Assembly (NCBI GenBank): GCA_900548515.1
Contig: URKU01000028.1
Location: 1 to 21,561 of the forward strand
Direction: 5' to 3'
DNA: 21,561 nucleotides
DNA from: an uncultured Collinsella sp.
GTDB taxonomy: Bacteria; Actinomycetota; Coriobacteriia; Coriobacteriales; Coriobacteriaceae
Shown here: positions 6,027 through 12,521 of the stretch, piece after piece
Position numbering within the stretch: the first letter of the stretch is position 1
Layout of the letters: the number at the start of each line of letters is the position of its first letter
The notes under the pieces: model-generated
Database searches by the model: none
What the model was told of the DNA's origin: nothing
What the model saw: only the letters and a program-made list of their open reading frames with translations
Program-made: the position numbers and the translations under genes

Positions 6027-6876
6027 GGATTAGCTCCCGGGCCAGACGGACAAAGTCGGCAACATCGAGCGTCTCGGCGCGCGTGGTGGGTGCGATACCG
6101 CAAACCTCAAAAGCGGCATCGAGCACGTCCTTGGCAAAACCGTTGGCGCTCATGGAATTTCGGATGGTCTTGCGCCGCTGAGCAAATGCAGCGTCGATCA
6201 CACGAGCCACGAACTCGCGATCGAGCCCCTCGGGCACCACGCCGTCAACACGGTCGATACGCACGACGGCCGAGTCCACGTGCGGCGCTGGCATAAAGCA
6301 ACGCGGCGGCACCTCAAAGCGACCCGTCACCTGCGCATACAGGCCGAGCTTTGCCGTATAGCCGCCATAGGTCTTGTTGCCCGGCACTGCGGCAATGCGA
6401 TCGGCAACCTCCTTTTGCACCATGACGACGGCACGCTTGAGCGCCGGCATCGTCTGGAAAAATTGCAAAATGATCGTCGCCGCCACGTTATAGGGCAAGT
6501 TCGCGACAAATACCGTGGGCTCGCCGCCGGCGGCCTGCTCAATCTGCTCCGGGCCCACCTTAAGCGCGTCGCCCATGATAAAGCGGAAGTTGGCATAGTC
6601 GGCGGCATGGGCGTCGAGCACCGGTTCGAGCTCGGGATCTGCTTCGATCGACGTGACGCACGCCGCCTCCTGCAACAGCGCAAGCGTGAGCGTGCCAACG
6701 CCCGGACCAACCTCGAGCACGCGCTCATCGCCCGCAAGCTCGGCAAGCTCGCAAATGCGCTCGATCACATGGTTGTCGATCAGGAAGTTCTGGCCCAGGC
6801 GATGCTTGGTCGCAAGGCCAAACTCCTCCAGCAGCTCCCTTGTTGCCGTGGGGTTTGCCAAAGGCGAAGTTGTCAT
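6016..6876 (-). CDS. rsmA: 16S rRNA dimethyladenosine transferase
   Basis: RsmA/KsgA uses S-adenosylmethionine to make the two dimethyladenosines at A1518 and A1519 in helix 45 of 16S rRNA, late in 30S assembly. The 286 residues fit. LGQNFLID is at 28-35, the SAM motif EVGPGVGTLT at 55-64, the acidic ribose-binding residue in SIEAD near 76-80, the catalytic NLPYNV at about 125-130, and the C-terminal FAQRRKTIRNSM near 232-243 and TRAETL near 266-271. The ATG has AAGGAGG 6 bases upstream. It follows metG, with a hairpin between them, and overlaps tatD by 11 nt. The rnmV gene that often sits next to ksgA is absent here. It may be called ksgA. Confidence 0.97.
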   Translation of the reverse strand: MTTSPLANPTATRELLEEFGLATKHRLGQNFLIDNHVIERICELAELAGDERVLEVGPGVGTLTLALLQEAACVTSIEADPELEPVLDAHAADYANFRFIMGDALKVGPEQIEQAAGGEPTVFVANLPYNVAATIILQFFQTMPALKRAVVMVQKEVADRIAAVPGNKTYGGYTAKLGLYAQVTGRFEVPPRCFMPAPHVDSAVVRIDRVDGVVPEGLDREFVARVIDAAFAQRRKTIRNSMSANGFAKDVLDAAFEVCGIAPTTRAETLDVADFVRLARELIHDA

Positions 6877-6906
6877 GGTTGCCTCCTTAGCATGATGGCG
6901 GCGTCT

Positions 6907-6944
6907 TGAAACGAAAGGGCATGGACCGTGGCGGCCATGCCCTT
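6907..6944 (-). terminator. Terminator or attenuating hairpin after metG
   Basis: A perfect 10-bp stem, AAGGGCATGG with CCATGCCCTT (6915-6924 and 6935-6944), has a 10-nt loop and a T-rich tail TTTCGTTT on the minus strand. It lies 42 bp past the metG stop. Only about 30 bp separate it from the rsmA start, leaving no space for a new promoter after it, so partial read-through into rsmA is likely. Confidence 0.65.
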
Positions 6945-6986
6945 ACATCTAAACAGCAAATTGCCGATATGGCGCTCGCGCGGTCT

Positions 6987-8588
6987 CTACGCCAGACGCG
7001 GGAACAGCGGCTCGCCCTTCTCGACAGGCTGACCGCCGGCAAGCAGGCCCCAAGCGCAAATGCCCTTGAGGTCGTCGGTCGCGGCCTCGTCCTCGCAGGA
7101 CAGGCGGCGCAGGGCCTCGGCAGAGGTCTGAGGCATGAGCGGCATCAGCAGGTGGGCGGCAATGCGGATGGCCTCGAGCAGGTTGTAGATCACAAACGCC
7201 AGCTCGTCAGCCTTGGCCTCGTCCTTGGCAAGTGCCCAAGGCTCAGAGTCCTCGATGTAGTGGTTGGCGGCATGGATGAGCTCCATGACCTCGTCCTTGG
7301 CTCCGCCGTAATCGAGCACGTCCATCTTGGCCATGTAGCGCTCGACCAGACCATCGGCGATCTTTGCCAGCGGGTTGTCGAACGCATCGAACGATGCGGG
7401 CTTGGCGGGCGCGCAACCATCAAAGTACTTGCCGCTCATGTTGAGCGAACGCGAGATAAGGTTGCCCCAGCTGTTGGCCAGGTCGGCGTTGTAGACCTGC
7501 TCCATGCGATCGAAGCTGATGGCACCGTCGGTGCCGGGGACGACGTCGGTCATGAAGTAGTAGCGATAGCCCTCGACGCCCAACATGTCGATAACGTCCT
7601 GCGGAGCGATGGCGTTGCCGCGGCTCTTGGACATCTTCTCGGCCTTGCCGGTCTCGGCATTGCGCACGGTCAGGAAGCCGTGGGCAAAGACGTGCTCGGG
7701 CAGGGCCTCGCCGATGGCCATGAGCATGGCGGGCCAAATGACGCAGTGGAAGCGGATGATGTCCTTGCCCACGATGTGGAACTGCGCGGGCCAGCGATAG
7801 GCCAGCTCGGCACGCGCCTCGTCGGTGTCGACACCGTAGCCGACGGCCGTCATATAGTTGAGCAGCGCATCGAACCACACGTAGGTCACGTGACCCTCGT
7901 CAAACGGGACCTGAATGCCCCAGTCAAAGCTCGTACGGCTCACGGAAAGGTCATTAAGGCCGCCCTCGACAAAGCTACGTACCTCGTTCATGCGGAACGC
8001 AGGCTCGACAAAGTCGGGGTGCTCGTCATAGAGCTTGAGCAGCTTGTCCTGGAAGGCGGAAAGCTTAAAAAAGTAGGACTCCTCCTGCACGCGCTCAAGC
8101 GGACGGTGGCAGTCGGGGCACAGGTGCTGGCCGACGCTGCCGTACTCCTCGTCGCCCTTCTGGACCTGCGTATCAGTGAAGTAGGTCTCGTCAGGCACGC
8201 AATACCAACCGTCGTAGCTGCCCTTATACAGGTAGCCGGACTCCTTCATGCGCTCCCACAGGTACTGCACGGCACGATGCTGGCGCGGCTCGGTGGTGCG
8301 GATGAAGTCGTCGTTGGAAATCTCGAGCTTGCTCCAAAGCTCCTTGAAGTGCGGAGCCTGACTATCGGTCCACTCCTGCGGCGTCATGTTGTGCTTGGCT
8401 GCGGCCTCGGCGACCTTCTCGCCGTGCTCGTCCATGCCGGTCAGGAACTTGACGTTATAGCCGGCGGAGCGGCGATAGCGAGCCTGAACGTCGGCGATGA
8501 TGGTGGAATAAGCCGTGCCCAGGTGCGGATCGGCGTTGACGTAGTAGATGGGCGTCGTGATAAAGAACGAAGGCTTGCTTTGATCCAT
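6987..8588 (-). CDS. metG: Methionyl-tRNA synthetase
   Basis: A class I synthetase that charges initiator and elongator tRNA-Met. The class I HIGH motif appears as PHLGTAY at 21-27 and KMSKSRGN at 318-325. The connective zinc region has CPDC at 157-160, but the first knuckle keeps only C130 (CVPDE instead of CxxC), so a single incomplete zinc site is expected. At 533 residues it lacks the C-terminal EMAP-like tRNA-binding/dimerisation domain of longer relatives. The ATG at 8588 has GGAGGA about 9 bases upstream. It follows rsmI with a 69-bp gap and is followed by a hairpin before rsmA. The long open frame on the opposite strand here is a shadow. Confidence 0.97.
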   Translation of the reverse strand: MDQSKPSFFITTPIYYVNADPHLGTAYSTIIADVQARYRRSAGYNVKFLTGMDEHGEKVAEAAAKHNMTPQEWTDSQAPHFKELWSKLEISNDDFIRTTEPRQHRAVQYLWERMKESGYLYKGSYDGWYCVPDETYFTDTQVQKGDEEYGSVGQHLCPDCHRPLERVQEESYFFKLSAFQDKLLKLYDEHPDFVEPAFRMNEVRSFVEGGLNDLSVSRTSFDWGIQVPFDEGHVTYVWFDALLNYMTAVGYGVDTDEARAELAYRWPAQFHIVGKDIIRFHCVIWPAMLMAIGEALPEHVFAHGFLTVRNAETGKAEKMSKSRGNAIAPQDVIDMLGVEGYRYYFMTDVVPGTDGAISFDRMEQVYNADLANSWGNLISRSLNMSGKYFDGCAPAKPASFDAFDNPLAKIADGLVERYMAKMDVLDYGGAKDEVMELIHAANHYIEDSEPWALAKDEAKADELAFVIYNLLEAIRIAAHLLMPLMPQTSAEALRRLSCEDEAATDDLKGICAWGLLAGGQPVEKGEPLFPRLA

Positions 8589-8657
8589 GGGGTTTGTCCT
8601 CCAGAAAAACGTTGCATACAGGGGATGATTCTAGCGCAAGGGCTGGATATCCTCCAT

Positions 8658-9536
8658 CTATTGCATATCGAGCACCATGGCATAGACATCGCGCTTGCGG
8701 CGCGAATACTTCTGAGACAGGCGCTTGGCCACCGCAGACGCGGGCTCCCCCTCCTCGAGCGCGGCGCGGATATCCTCGCGCAGGGCTTCGTCGGGATCCG
8801 CTGCCGCGGCGCCAACCGGCACGATACCGGCCTCCTCATCCTCGCTCGGCGGCGCGATGACCAGCGCAATCTCGCCCTTTACCTCGCCGCGAGCACGCAG
8901 CTCCTCGGCAAGTTGGGCAGCGGGCCCGCGCAAGACTTCCTCGTGCAGCTTGGTGAGCTCGCGGCAGACGGCAACCTCACGCTGGGGAAAAACCTCTGCC
9001 ACGGCCTCGAGCGTCGCCACGATGCGATGTGGAGACTCGTAGAAGATGAGTGCGCCGGGAACCACGGCAAGGCGCTGCAAACGACGCACGCGGTCGCCGT
9101 GCTTTCGGCCCAAAAAGCCCTCAAAGAAAAAATGCTCACAGGGAATGCCGGACGAAACGAGCGCCGTGACGCAAGCGGAGGGCCCGGGAATAACTTCGAC
9201 GGGCACATCGGCCTCACGTGCCGCCTCGACCAGCGCCTGGCCGGGATCGGACACGCTCGGCATGCCGGCGTCCGAGGCAAAGGCGAGGGTCTCCCCCGCC
9301 AGCAGACGGTCGACCAGGCCGGCGGCGCGGCTGGCGATCACATTCTCGTCGCAACGGACAAGCGGCTTGGAAATGCCCAGGTGCATCAGCAGCTTTGACG
9401 TCACACGCGTGTCTTCGCAGCAGATGGCATCGGCGGCGGCAAACGCCTCGCCAACGCGCGGGGACAGGTCGCCCAGGTTGCCGATGGGCGTGCCGACCAC
9501 ATAGAGTTTGCCCGTATGGGCACTGTTCTGCGTCAT
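8658..9536 (-). CDS. rsmI: 16S rRNA (cytidine1402-2'-O)-methyltransferase
   Basis: RsmI methylates the 2'-OH of C1402 in the 16S decoding centre, using S-adenosylmethionine. It is a tetrapyrrole-methylase-type fold. Visible motifs are the N-terminal VVGTPIGNLGDLSPR (13-27), CEDTRVTSKLL (40-50), SDAGMPSVSDPGQAL (88-102), the VIPGPSA loop (near 114-120), FEGFLGRK, FYESPHRI and ELTKLHEEVLRG. At 292 residues it is normal length. The C-terminal tail carries a small helical domain (SAVAKRLSQKYSRRKRDVYAMVL). The ATG at 9536 follows the GH5-like gene stop by 6 bp, so both belong to one transcript, with metG next. Confidence 0.96.
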   Translation of the reverse strand: MTQNSAHTGKLYVVGTPIGNLGDLSPRVGEAFAAADAICCEDTRVTSKLLMHLGISKPLVRCDENVIASRAAGLVDRLLAGETLAFASDAGMPSVSDPGQALVEAAREADVPVEVIPGPSACVTALVSSGIPCEHFFFEGFLGRKHGDRVRRLQRLAVVPGALIFYESPHRIVATLEAVAEVFPQREVAVCRELTKLHEEVLRGPAAQLAEELRARGEVKGEIALVIAPPSEDEEAGIVPVGAAAADPDEALREDIRAALEEGEPASAVAKRLSQKYSRRKRDVYAMVLDMQ

Positions 9537-9542
9537 ATCAAC

Positions 9543-10604
9543 CTATTCAATCATGCCGCGCTCGAGCGTACCGAGCGCCGCGCGGGCGTCCCATGCTGCA
9601 ATGCGCTTCTCGGTCTTCCACGTTTGGAAGAACCAACCGGCAGCCGGCGCAAACGAAGCCAGCTGATTGGCGATAAACACGCGCTCGTAGGCATTGCGGC
9701 CCTCGGGCGTAACCGACGAGTTGGCAAAGATCGCCGCGCCCGACCATTCGCCCACCAGCACGGGGAACCCAGTCGAAATCGCTTCTTTAAGCTCGCGCTT
9801 GTTACGGGAAATCGCCGTCGTCAGCCCGCGGGGGCTCGTGATATCGAGCGCATACTCGTCGCGGTAATGGTACAGGTGAAGGTCCATGTAGACGTTCTTG
9901 TACTTGGCGCCGCGCATAAAATGCTTCCACTCGCTGGGATGCCCCGAAGACGAAAAGACGACGATCTTATCCTCGGGCATATACGAACGGACGAGCTCGT
10001 AGGCATCGCGATAGAAATTGCGCAGGTAGTGGGCCGGAATGCCATCCGTCATGGCAAAGAGACTCTTGCGGACACTCATCTGCGGCGTATCCAGCAGCTC
10101 AATGCCCAGCAGGCTCTCGGCCTCGCCGTAACGCTCGGCCAAGCGCTCGAGCACGTCGAGTGCGACATGGCGGCCGTTAGTGGACGAATGCCACTCGGCA
10201 ACAGCCTCCGGCGTGGCGGGCGAATCGTTGGAATCGCCCTGGCCACCGGGCACAGTCGCCAGGTCAAGCAGCACGCGGATGTCGTACTTGGCAGCCCACT
10301 CAATCGCGCGGTCGATGTAATCGACAACCGAGATGTAGGAGGCATCGGACTCCTGTGAGCCAAAGGCATACCAAGGCACCGGCAGGCGCACGGCGTTGAG
10401 GCCGATCTGCGCCATGCGACGGAAATCATCCTCGCTCACAAACGTCTCGTAATGACGGCGCATGCGCTCGTTATAGGCGGCGGTGCCCATGGCCTCCTGC
10501 AGCTCGGCCGCGTTGGATGCACCGGTCGCCGCGTATAGCGACGGGGTCACCCAAGGCTCGGGAATAAACCAGCCAGAGAGATTAACGCCGAGTATCCTCT
10601 CCAT
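9543..10604 (-). CDS. GH5-like (exo-beta-1,3-glucanase-type) protein, acid/base residue missing
   Basis: A TIM-barrel protein of glycoside hydrolase family 5 most like exo-beta-1,3-glucanases: it opens GVNLSGWFIPEPWVTPSLY (6-24), has RLPVPWYAF (73-81), LHLYHY (242-247), the nucleophile segment VLVGEWSGA with E286, and GWFFQTWKTE (323-332). No signal peptide is present, so it is predicted cytoplasmic. In place of the family acid/base motif NEP it has DTP (172-174), and the usual DLHG is DLAT (114-117). Retaining hydrolysis by the standard mechanism therefore looks impaired. The open frame extends 72 residues further upstream, but family homology begins at the ATG at 10604, which has AGGGGGC about 5 bases before it. 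Length is 353. It heads a transcript with rsmI. It could be a binding protein, a transglycosylase-like variant or an enzyme using another acid. Confidence 0.85.
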   Translation of the reverse strand: MERILGVNLSGWFIPEPWVTPSLYAATGASNAAELQEAMGTAAYNERMRRHYETFVSEDDFRRMAQIGLNAVRLPVPWYAFGSQESDASYISVVDYIDRAIEWAAKYDIRVLLDLATVPGGQGDSNDSPATPEAVAEWHSSTNGRHVALDVLERLAERYGEAESLLGIELLDTPQMSVRKSLFAMTDGIPAHYLRNFYRDAYELVRSYMPEDKIVVFSSSGHPSEWKHFMRGAKYKNVYMDLHLYHYRDEYALDITSPRGLTTAISRNKRELKEAISTGFPVLVGEWSGAAIFANSSVTPEGRNAYERVFIANQLASFAPAAGWFFQTWKTEKRIAAWDARAALGTLERGMIE

Positions 10605-10839
10605 CACTGCCCCCTTCGGATCGTGCAGGCTGAGCCTGCATCGTATTGCACAGGAAAAGTATCGTTTTGAGTATACCCGCGCGTGCGGACAGACGACCGA
10701 ACGGTCTGTAAAGTGGCGCAAAAGCGGAAGGAATGTCTGGGCGGGCCCGAGATGTGCACGCACGTCGGAAGTAAGCGCCGGAAAACGCATCCCACTCTGA
10801 AGCCAAATTCCGGGACGCAATTTCCGCAGAGCCCTCGAT
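10605..10839. other. Intergenic region upstream of GH5-like gene
   Basis: No supported gene lies in these 235 bp. The region holds two dyads: TGCAGGC-TGA-GCCTGCA (10624-10640), just upstream of the GH5-like ribosome site, and GACCG-AA-CGGTC (10695-10706). A minus-strand TATACT (10669-10674 region) is a possible -10 without a good -35. Open frames across it are extensions without ribosome sites. Confidence 0.5.
10695..10706. promoter_or_regulatory. TetR-type operator-like dyad
   Basis: GACCG-AA-CGGTC is a 5-bp inverted repeat with a 2-bp centre, resembling operators of TetR-family repressors in actinobacteria. It lies about 90 bp upstream of the GH5-like start and about 20 bp upstream of a possible minus-strand TATACT box. 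No regulator gene is adjacent. Confidence 0.3.
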
Positions 10840-10869
10840 AAAAGAAAAGGACCCCTTTGCAGAGGTCCT
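10840..10869 (-). terminator. Terminator of tRNA-Phe
   Basis: On the minus strand AGGACCTCT-GCAA-AGGGGTCCT (one T-G wobble) is followed by TTTTCTTTT, starting 14 bp after the tRNA 3' end. Confidence 0.9.
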
Positions 10870-10882
10870 AGTCAATTCAAGG

Positions 10883-10955
<73 letters not shown>

Positions 10956-10966
10956 ATTTGAGGTGT

Positions 10967-10981
10967 GCCTTGTTTCAAGGC
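10967..10981. repeat. Inverted repeat in tRNA-Phe leader
   Basis: GCCTTG-TTT-CAAGGC is a perfect 6-bp dyad between the tRNA-Phe -10 box and the mature 5' end, near the expected transcription start. It could fold at the 5' end of the precursor. Confidence 0.5.
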
Positions 10982-10987
10982 TTGATT

Positions 10988-11015
10988 AGTATAACCAAGG
11001 ACGCGTTCCGGTCAA
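10988..11015 (-). promoter_or_regulatory. Promoter of tRNA-Phe
   Basis: On the minus strand TTGACC (11010-11015) and TATACT (10988-10993) are separated by 16 bp, each differing from consensus at one position. The -10 box ends 32 bp before the tRNA 5' end. Confidence 0.7.
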
Positions 11016-11078
11016 CCGAGAATTTTAAAAAAGTTTTTGGGCACAGCCTCGGTTCTATAAATCGGCACGTCAGAGGCA

Positions 11079-11366
11079 TCAGCCGGCAGCAAGAAGTTTT
11101 TCACTCAGAGCCGCACGGGCAAACTCACTTGGCGTCATCCCCTCGGCAGCCGCCCGTCGACGAATGGCCTCCTTCATTCCCAGAGGAATCTTGACCGACA
11201 GCGTTGCCGTCCCCTCACCTGAGAGCGGGGGCCGTCCATGCACGATTCCACCAACGGTGTGTTCGCCATCCGGAAACTCTCCGCGCTCGTACGACTCGCA
11301 CCACGCGTCAATCATTTCATCCGTTACAACCTGACCATTAGCGGCCGTATACGTCTTGCCCATCAT
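11079..11366 (-). CDS. Ribbon-helix-helix antitoxin-like protein
   Basis: A 95-residue protein with a C-terminal ribbon-helix-helix domain: a beta strand TATLSVKIP (about 53-61), then two helices, GMKEAIRRRAAAEG and TPSEFARAALSEKLL. The N-terminal half (VTDEMIDAWCESYERGEFPDG, HGRPPLSGEG) resembles the toxin-binding segment of actinobacterial type II antitoxins. It would neutralise the upstream 88-aa partner and repress their shared promoter. Its first ATG overlaps the toxin stop by 4 nt (ATGA). A second ATG follows directly; AGAGGGG suits either. There is no convincing terminator, but arms AACCGAG/CTCGGTT lie downstream at 11014-11054. The exact family is not certain. Confidence 0.75.
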   Translation of the reverse strand: MMGKTYTAANGQVVTDEMIDAWCESYERGEFPDGEHTVGGIVHGRPPLSGEGTATLSVKIPLGMKEAIRRRAAAEGMTPSEFARAALSEKLLAAG

Positions 11367-11629
11367 CGACCCCTCTGCCGAGCTCGCTCAATCTCTTGCC
11401 AGAATTTCTTCTGAACCGGAGACAGGGCATGAATAATGAGCCATCCACGAATTAGTTCGACCGCAACAAGTTCCACACTTCGACCATCTGGGAGCCATCC
11501 AATGGCAAGCCATCTCGGCGGCTCGTCCTCCGACTCGCGGCGAATGCACTCAGTAACCGCGAACCAGGCACCTAGTACCTGCTTTTCCGTCAAGTGTTTT
11601 TTGGCGTTCGGATGGATCTCAACATCCAT
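11363..11629 (-). CDS. Putative type II toxin, 88 aa
   Basis: A small soluble protein with an alpha-beta pattern: an N-terminal helix region (HPNAKKHLTEKQVLGAWFAVTECI, about 6-29), then strands RWLAIGWLPDGRSVELVAVEL and WLIIHALSP, and a final basic helix KKFWQEIERARQRGR. This layout, with the small basic product encoded first and a ribbon-helix-helix protein overlapping by 4 nt, fits a BrnT-like or RelE-like toxin gene, but I cannot place it in a named family. The open frame extends 122 codons upstream through DUF192; the ATG at 11629 with GGAGGAG 7 bases before it marks the start. An inverted repeat at 11655-11669 lies just upstream. It is 59 bp after the tad operon on the same strand. Confidence 0.65.
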   Translation of the reverse strand: MDVEIHPNAKKHLTEKQVLGAWFAVTECIRRESEDEPPRWLAIGWLPDGRSVELVAVELIRGWLIIHALSPVQKKFWQEIERARQRGR

Positions 11630-11654
11630 GCATCTTCTCCTCCATCTTACCCAA

Positions 11655-11669
11655 TTTCGTATGACGAAA
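11655..11669. promoter_or_regulatory. Inverted-repeat operator candidate for the TA pair
   Basis: TTTCGT-ATG-ACGAAA is a perfect 6-bp dyad 26 bp upstream of the toxin ATG, within the 59-bp gap after DUF192. Ribbon-helix-helix antitoxins usually bind such short repeats in their own promoter. Autoregulation is inferred. Confidence 0.4.
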
Positions 11670-11688
11670 GTCCGCTGTCGCCAATCTC

Positions 11689-12048
11689 TTACGCCGGCAC
11701 TTGCTGGAGGGCGGGAGGTGTAGCGAAGATTGAAGGGCGTTCCAATACCGCCCAGGCACCGGGACAGGAGCACATACGCCAAGGACGAACGTTTTCGTAG
11801 CGCGCGAGGATATTGCCGCGTGCATCGATAAAGGCGATGTCGATGGGATAGGCCATAAAACACGTATGGACCGAAGAGCAGTGTGGAAACGCCATGACGA
11901 GCGGCAGGCCGTTGGCGGCAACCGGACGCCGTCCCAGCATGCCACGCAGGCGCACGGCAAACGACTCCGCCACCGCAAACTCGACCGGCGTCCAACCCAG
12001 CCTGTTGAGTGCCCGCGCGTAGGCGATGTAGGACGAGACCGCGGTCAC
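11689..12048 (-). CDS. DUF192 protein at the end of the tad operon
   Basis: A 119-residue DUF192-family protein. The core reads ESFAVRLRGMLGRRPV (about 28-43), LPLVMAFPHCSSVHTCFM (48-65), YPIDIAFIDARGNIL (67-81) and VRPWRMCSCPGAWAVLE (86-102), matching the family pattern of an S-H-T-x-x-M segment followed by PID-x-x-F-x-D. Family function is not established. Unlike many relatives no export signal is seen. The GTG start at 12048 overlaps the preceding TadE-like stop (GTGA, 4 nt) with GGGGGTGG just before it. A longer open frame to 12153 would overlap that gene deeply and lacks support. It carries four cysteines and is translationally coupled to pilus genes, so a pilus-linked role is possible. 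Confidence 0.85.
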   Translation of the reverse strand: MTAVSSYIAYARALNRLGWTPVEFAVAESFAVRLRGMLGRRPVAANGLPLVMAFPHCSSVHTCFMAYPIDIAFIDARGNILARYENVRPWRMCSCPGAWAVLERPSIFATPPALQQVPA

Positions 12049-12521
12049 ATGACCACCCCCGGACGCCATGGATCGACCGTCACCGTGCGCTCGTGCGACA
12101 ACGTTGTCGGCGCCCCCAGCGGAACGCCAGCGATGCTGAGAGAAGTCGGCCACGGCTCATAGTGCATGGTGCAGGTGTAGGTCCTAAACGTACCGGATAG
12201 GGAGAGCAGGCCACCATCCGATGCCTCCGCGCCTTGCTCGCTCGACACTTCGATCTGTAAGTCATAGCCTTCCATGGCATTCAGAATTTGAGTCTGGACC
12301 GTCGCCGAGGCATCGGCAGAGCTTTCGTCGCCCTCCCCCTCCGACGCCACGGCGTGCGCCAACACGATGTCGGGCACCACGCGGTCGAAGCGCGCGACAG
12401 CGCTGGCAAAGACCATGACGTTGTACACGATGAGTGCCAGCACCAGCAAAACGGGCGTAACCACTGCCATCTCCACCGTCGCTTGGGCGCGCTCCTCGCG
12501 CAGACGCATGCGGATACTCAT
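12045..12521 (-). CDS. TadE-like minor pilin (third)
   Basis: A 158-residue TadE-like protein. A short basic leader MSIRMRLREERA is followed by QATVEMAVVTPVLLVLALIV: a class III prepilin-type site with predicted cleavage after A12 and Glu at mature position 5 (E17). The single hydrophobic helix spans about 17-39. The remaining domain is polar and ends in strand-like segments with one Cys (YTCTMHYE). TadE proteins are minor pseudopilins needed for Tad pilus assembly. The ATG overlaps the TadG-like stop by one base (TAATG), and its own stop overlaps the DUF192 start by 4 nt. Confidence 0.82.
   Translation of the reverse strand: MSIRMRLREERAQATVEMAVVTPVLLVLALIVYNVMVFASAVARFDRVVPDIVLAHAVASEGEGDESSADASATVQTQILNAMEGYDLQIEVSSEQGAEASDGGLLSLSGTFRTYTCTMHYEPWPTSLSIAGVPLGAPTTLSHERTVTVDPWRPGVVM

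Noticed and set aside
6906..9398. 830-codon open frame on the plus strand
   Set aside because: It lies opposite metG and rsmI, which have full family motifs; high GC makes long antisense frames common. It has no ribosome site and its sequence is repetitive Leu/Val/Gly/His.
10605..10820. 72-codon N-terminal extension of the GH5-like gene
   Set aside because: Family homology begins at the ATG at 10604 with its own ribosome site, and the extension crosses both regulatory dyads.
11013..11054. AACCGAG/CTCGGTT arms as the antitoxin terminator
   Set aside because: Seven-bp arms with a 28-nt loop and no T run after the stem on the minus strand; they also overlap the tRNA-Phe -35 region.
11630..11995. 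N-terminal extension of the toxin-like gene to 210 codons
   Set aside because: It overlaps DUF192 in another frame, and the ATG at 11629 has an excellent ribosome site.
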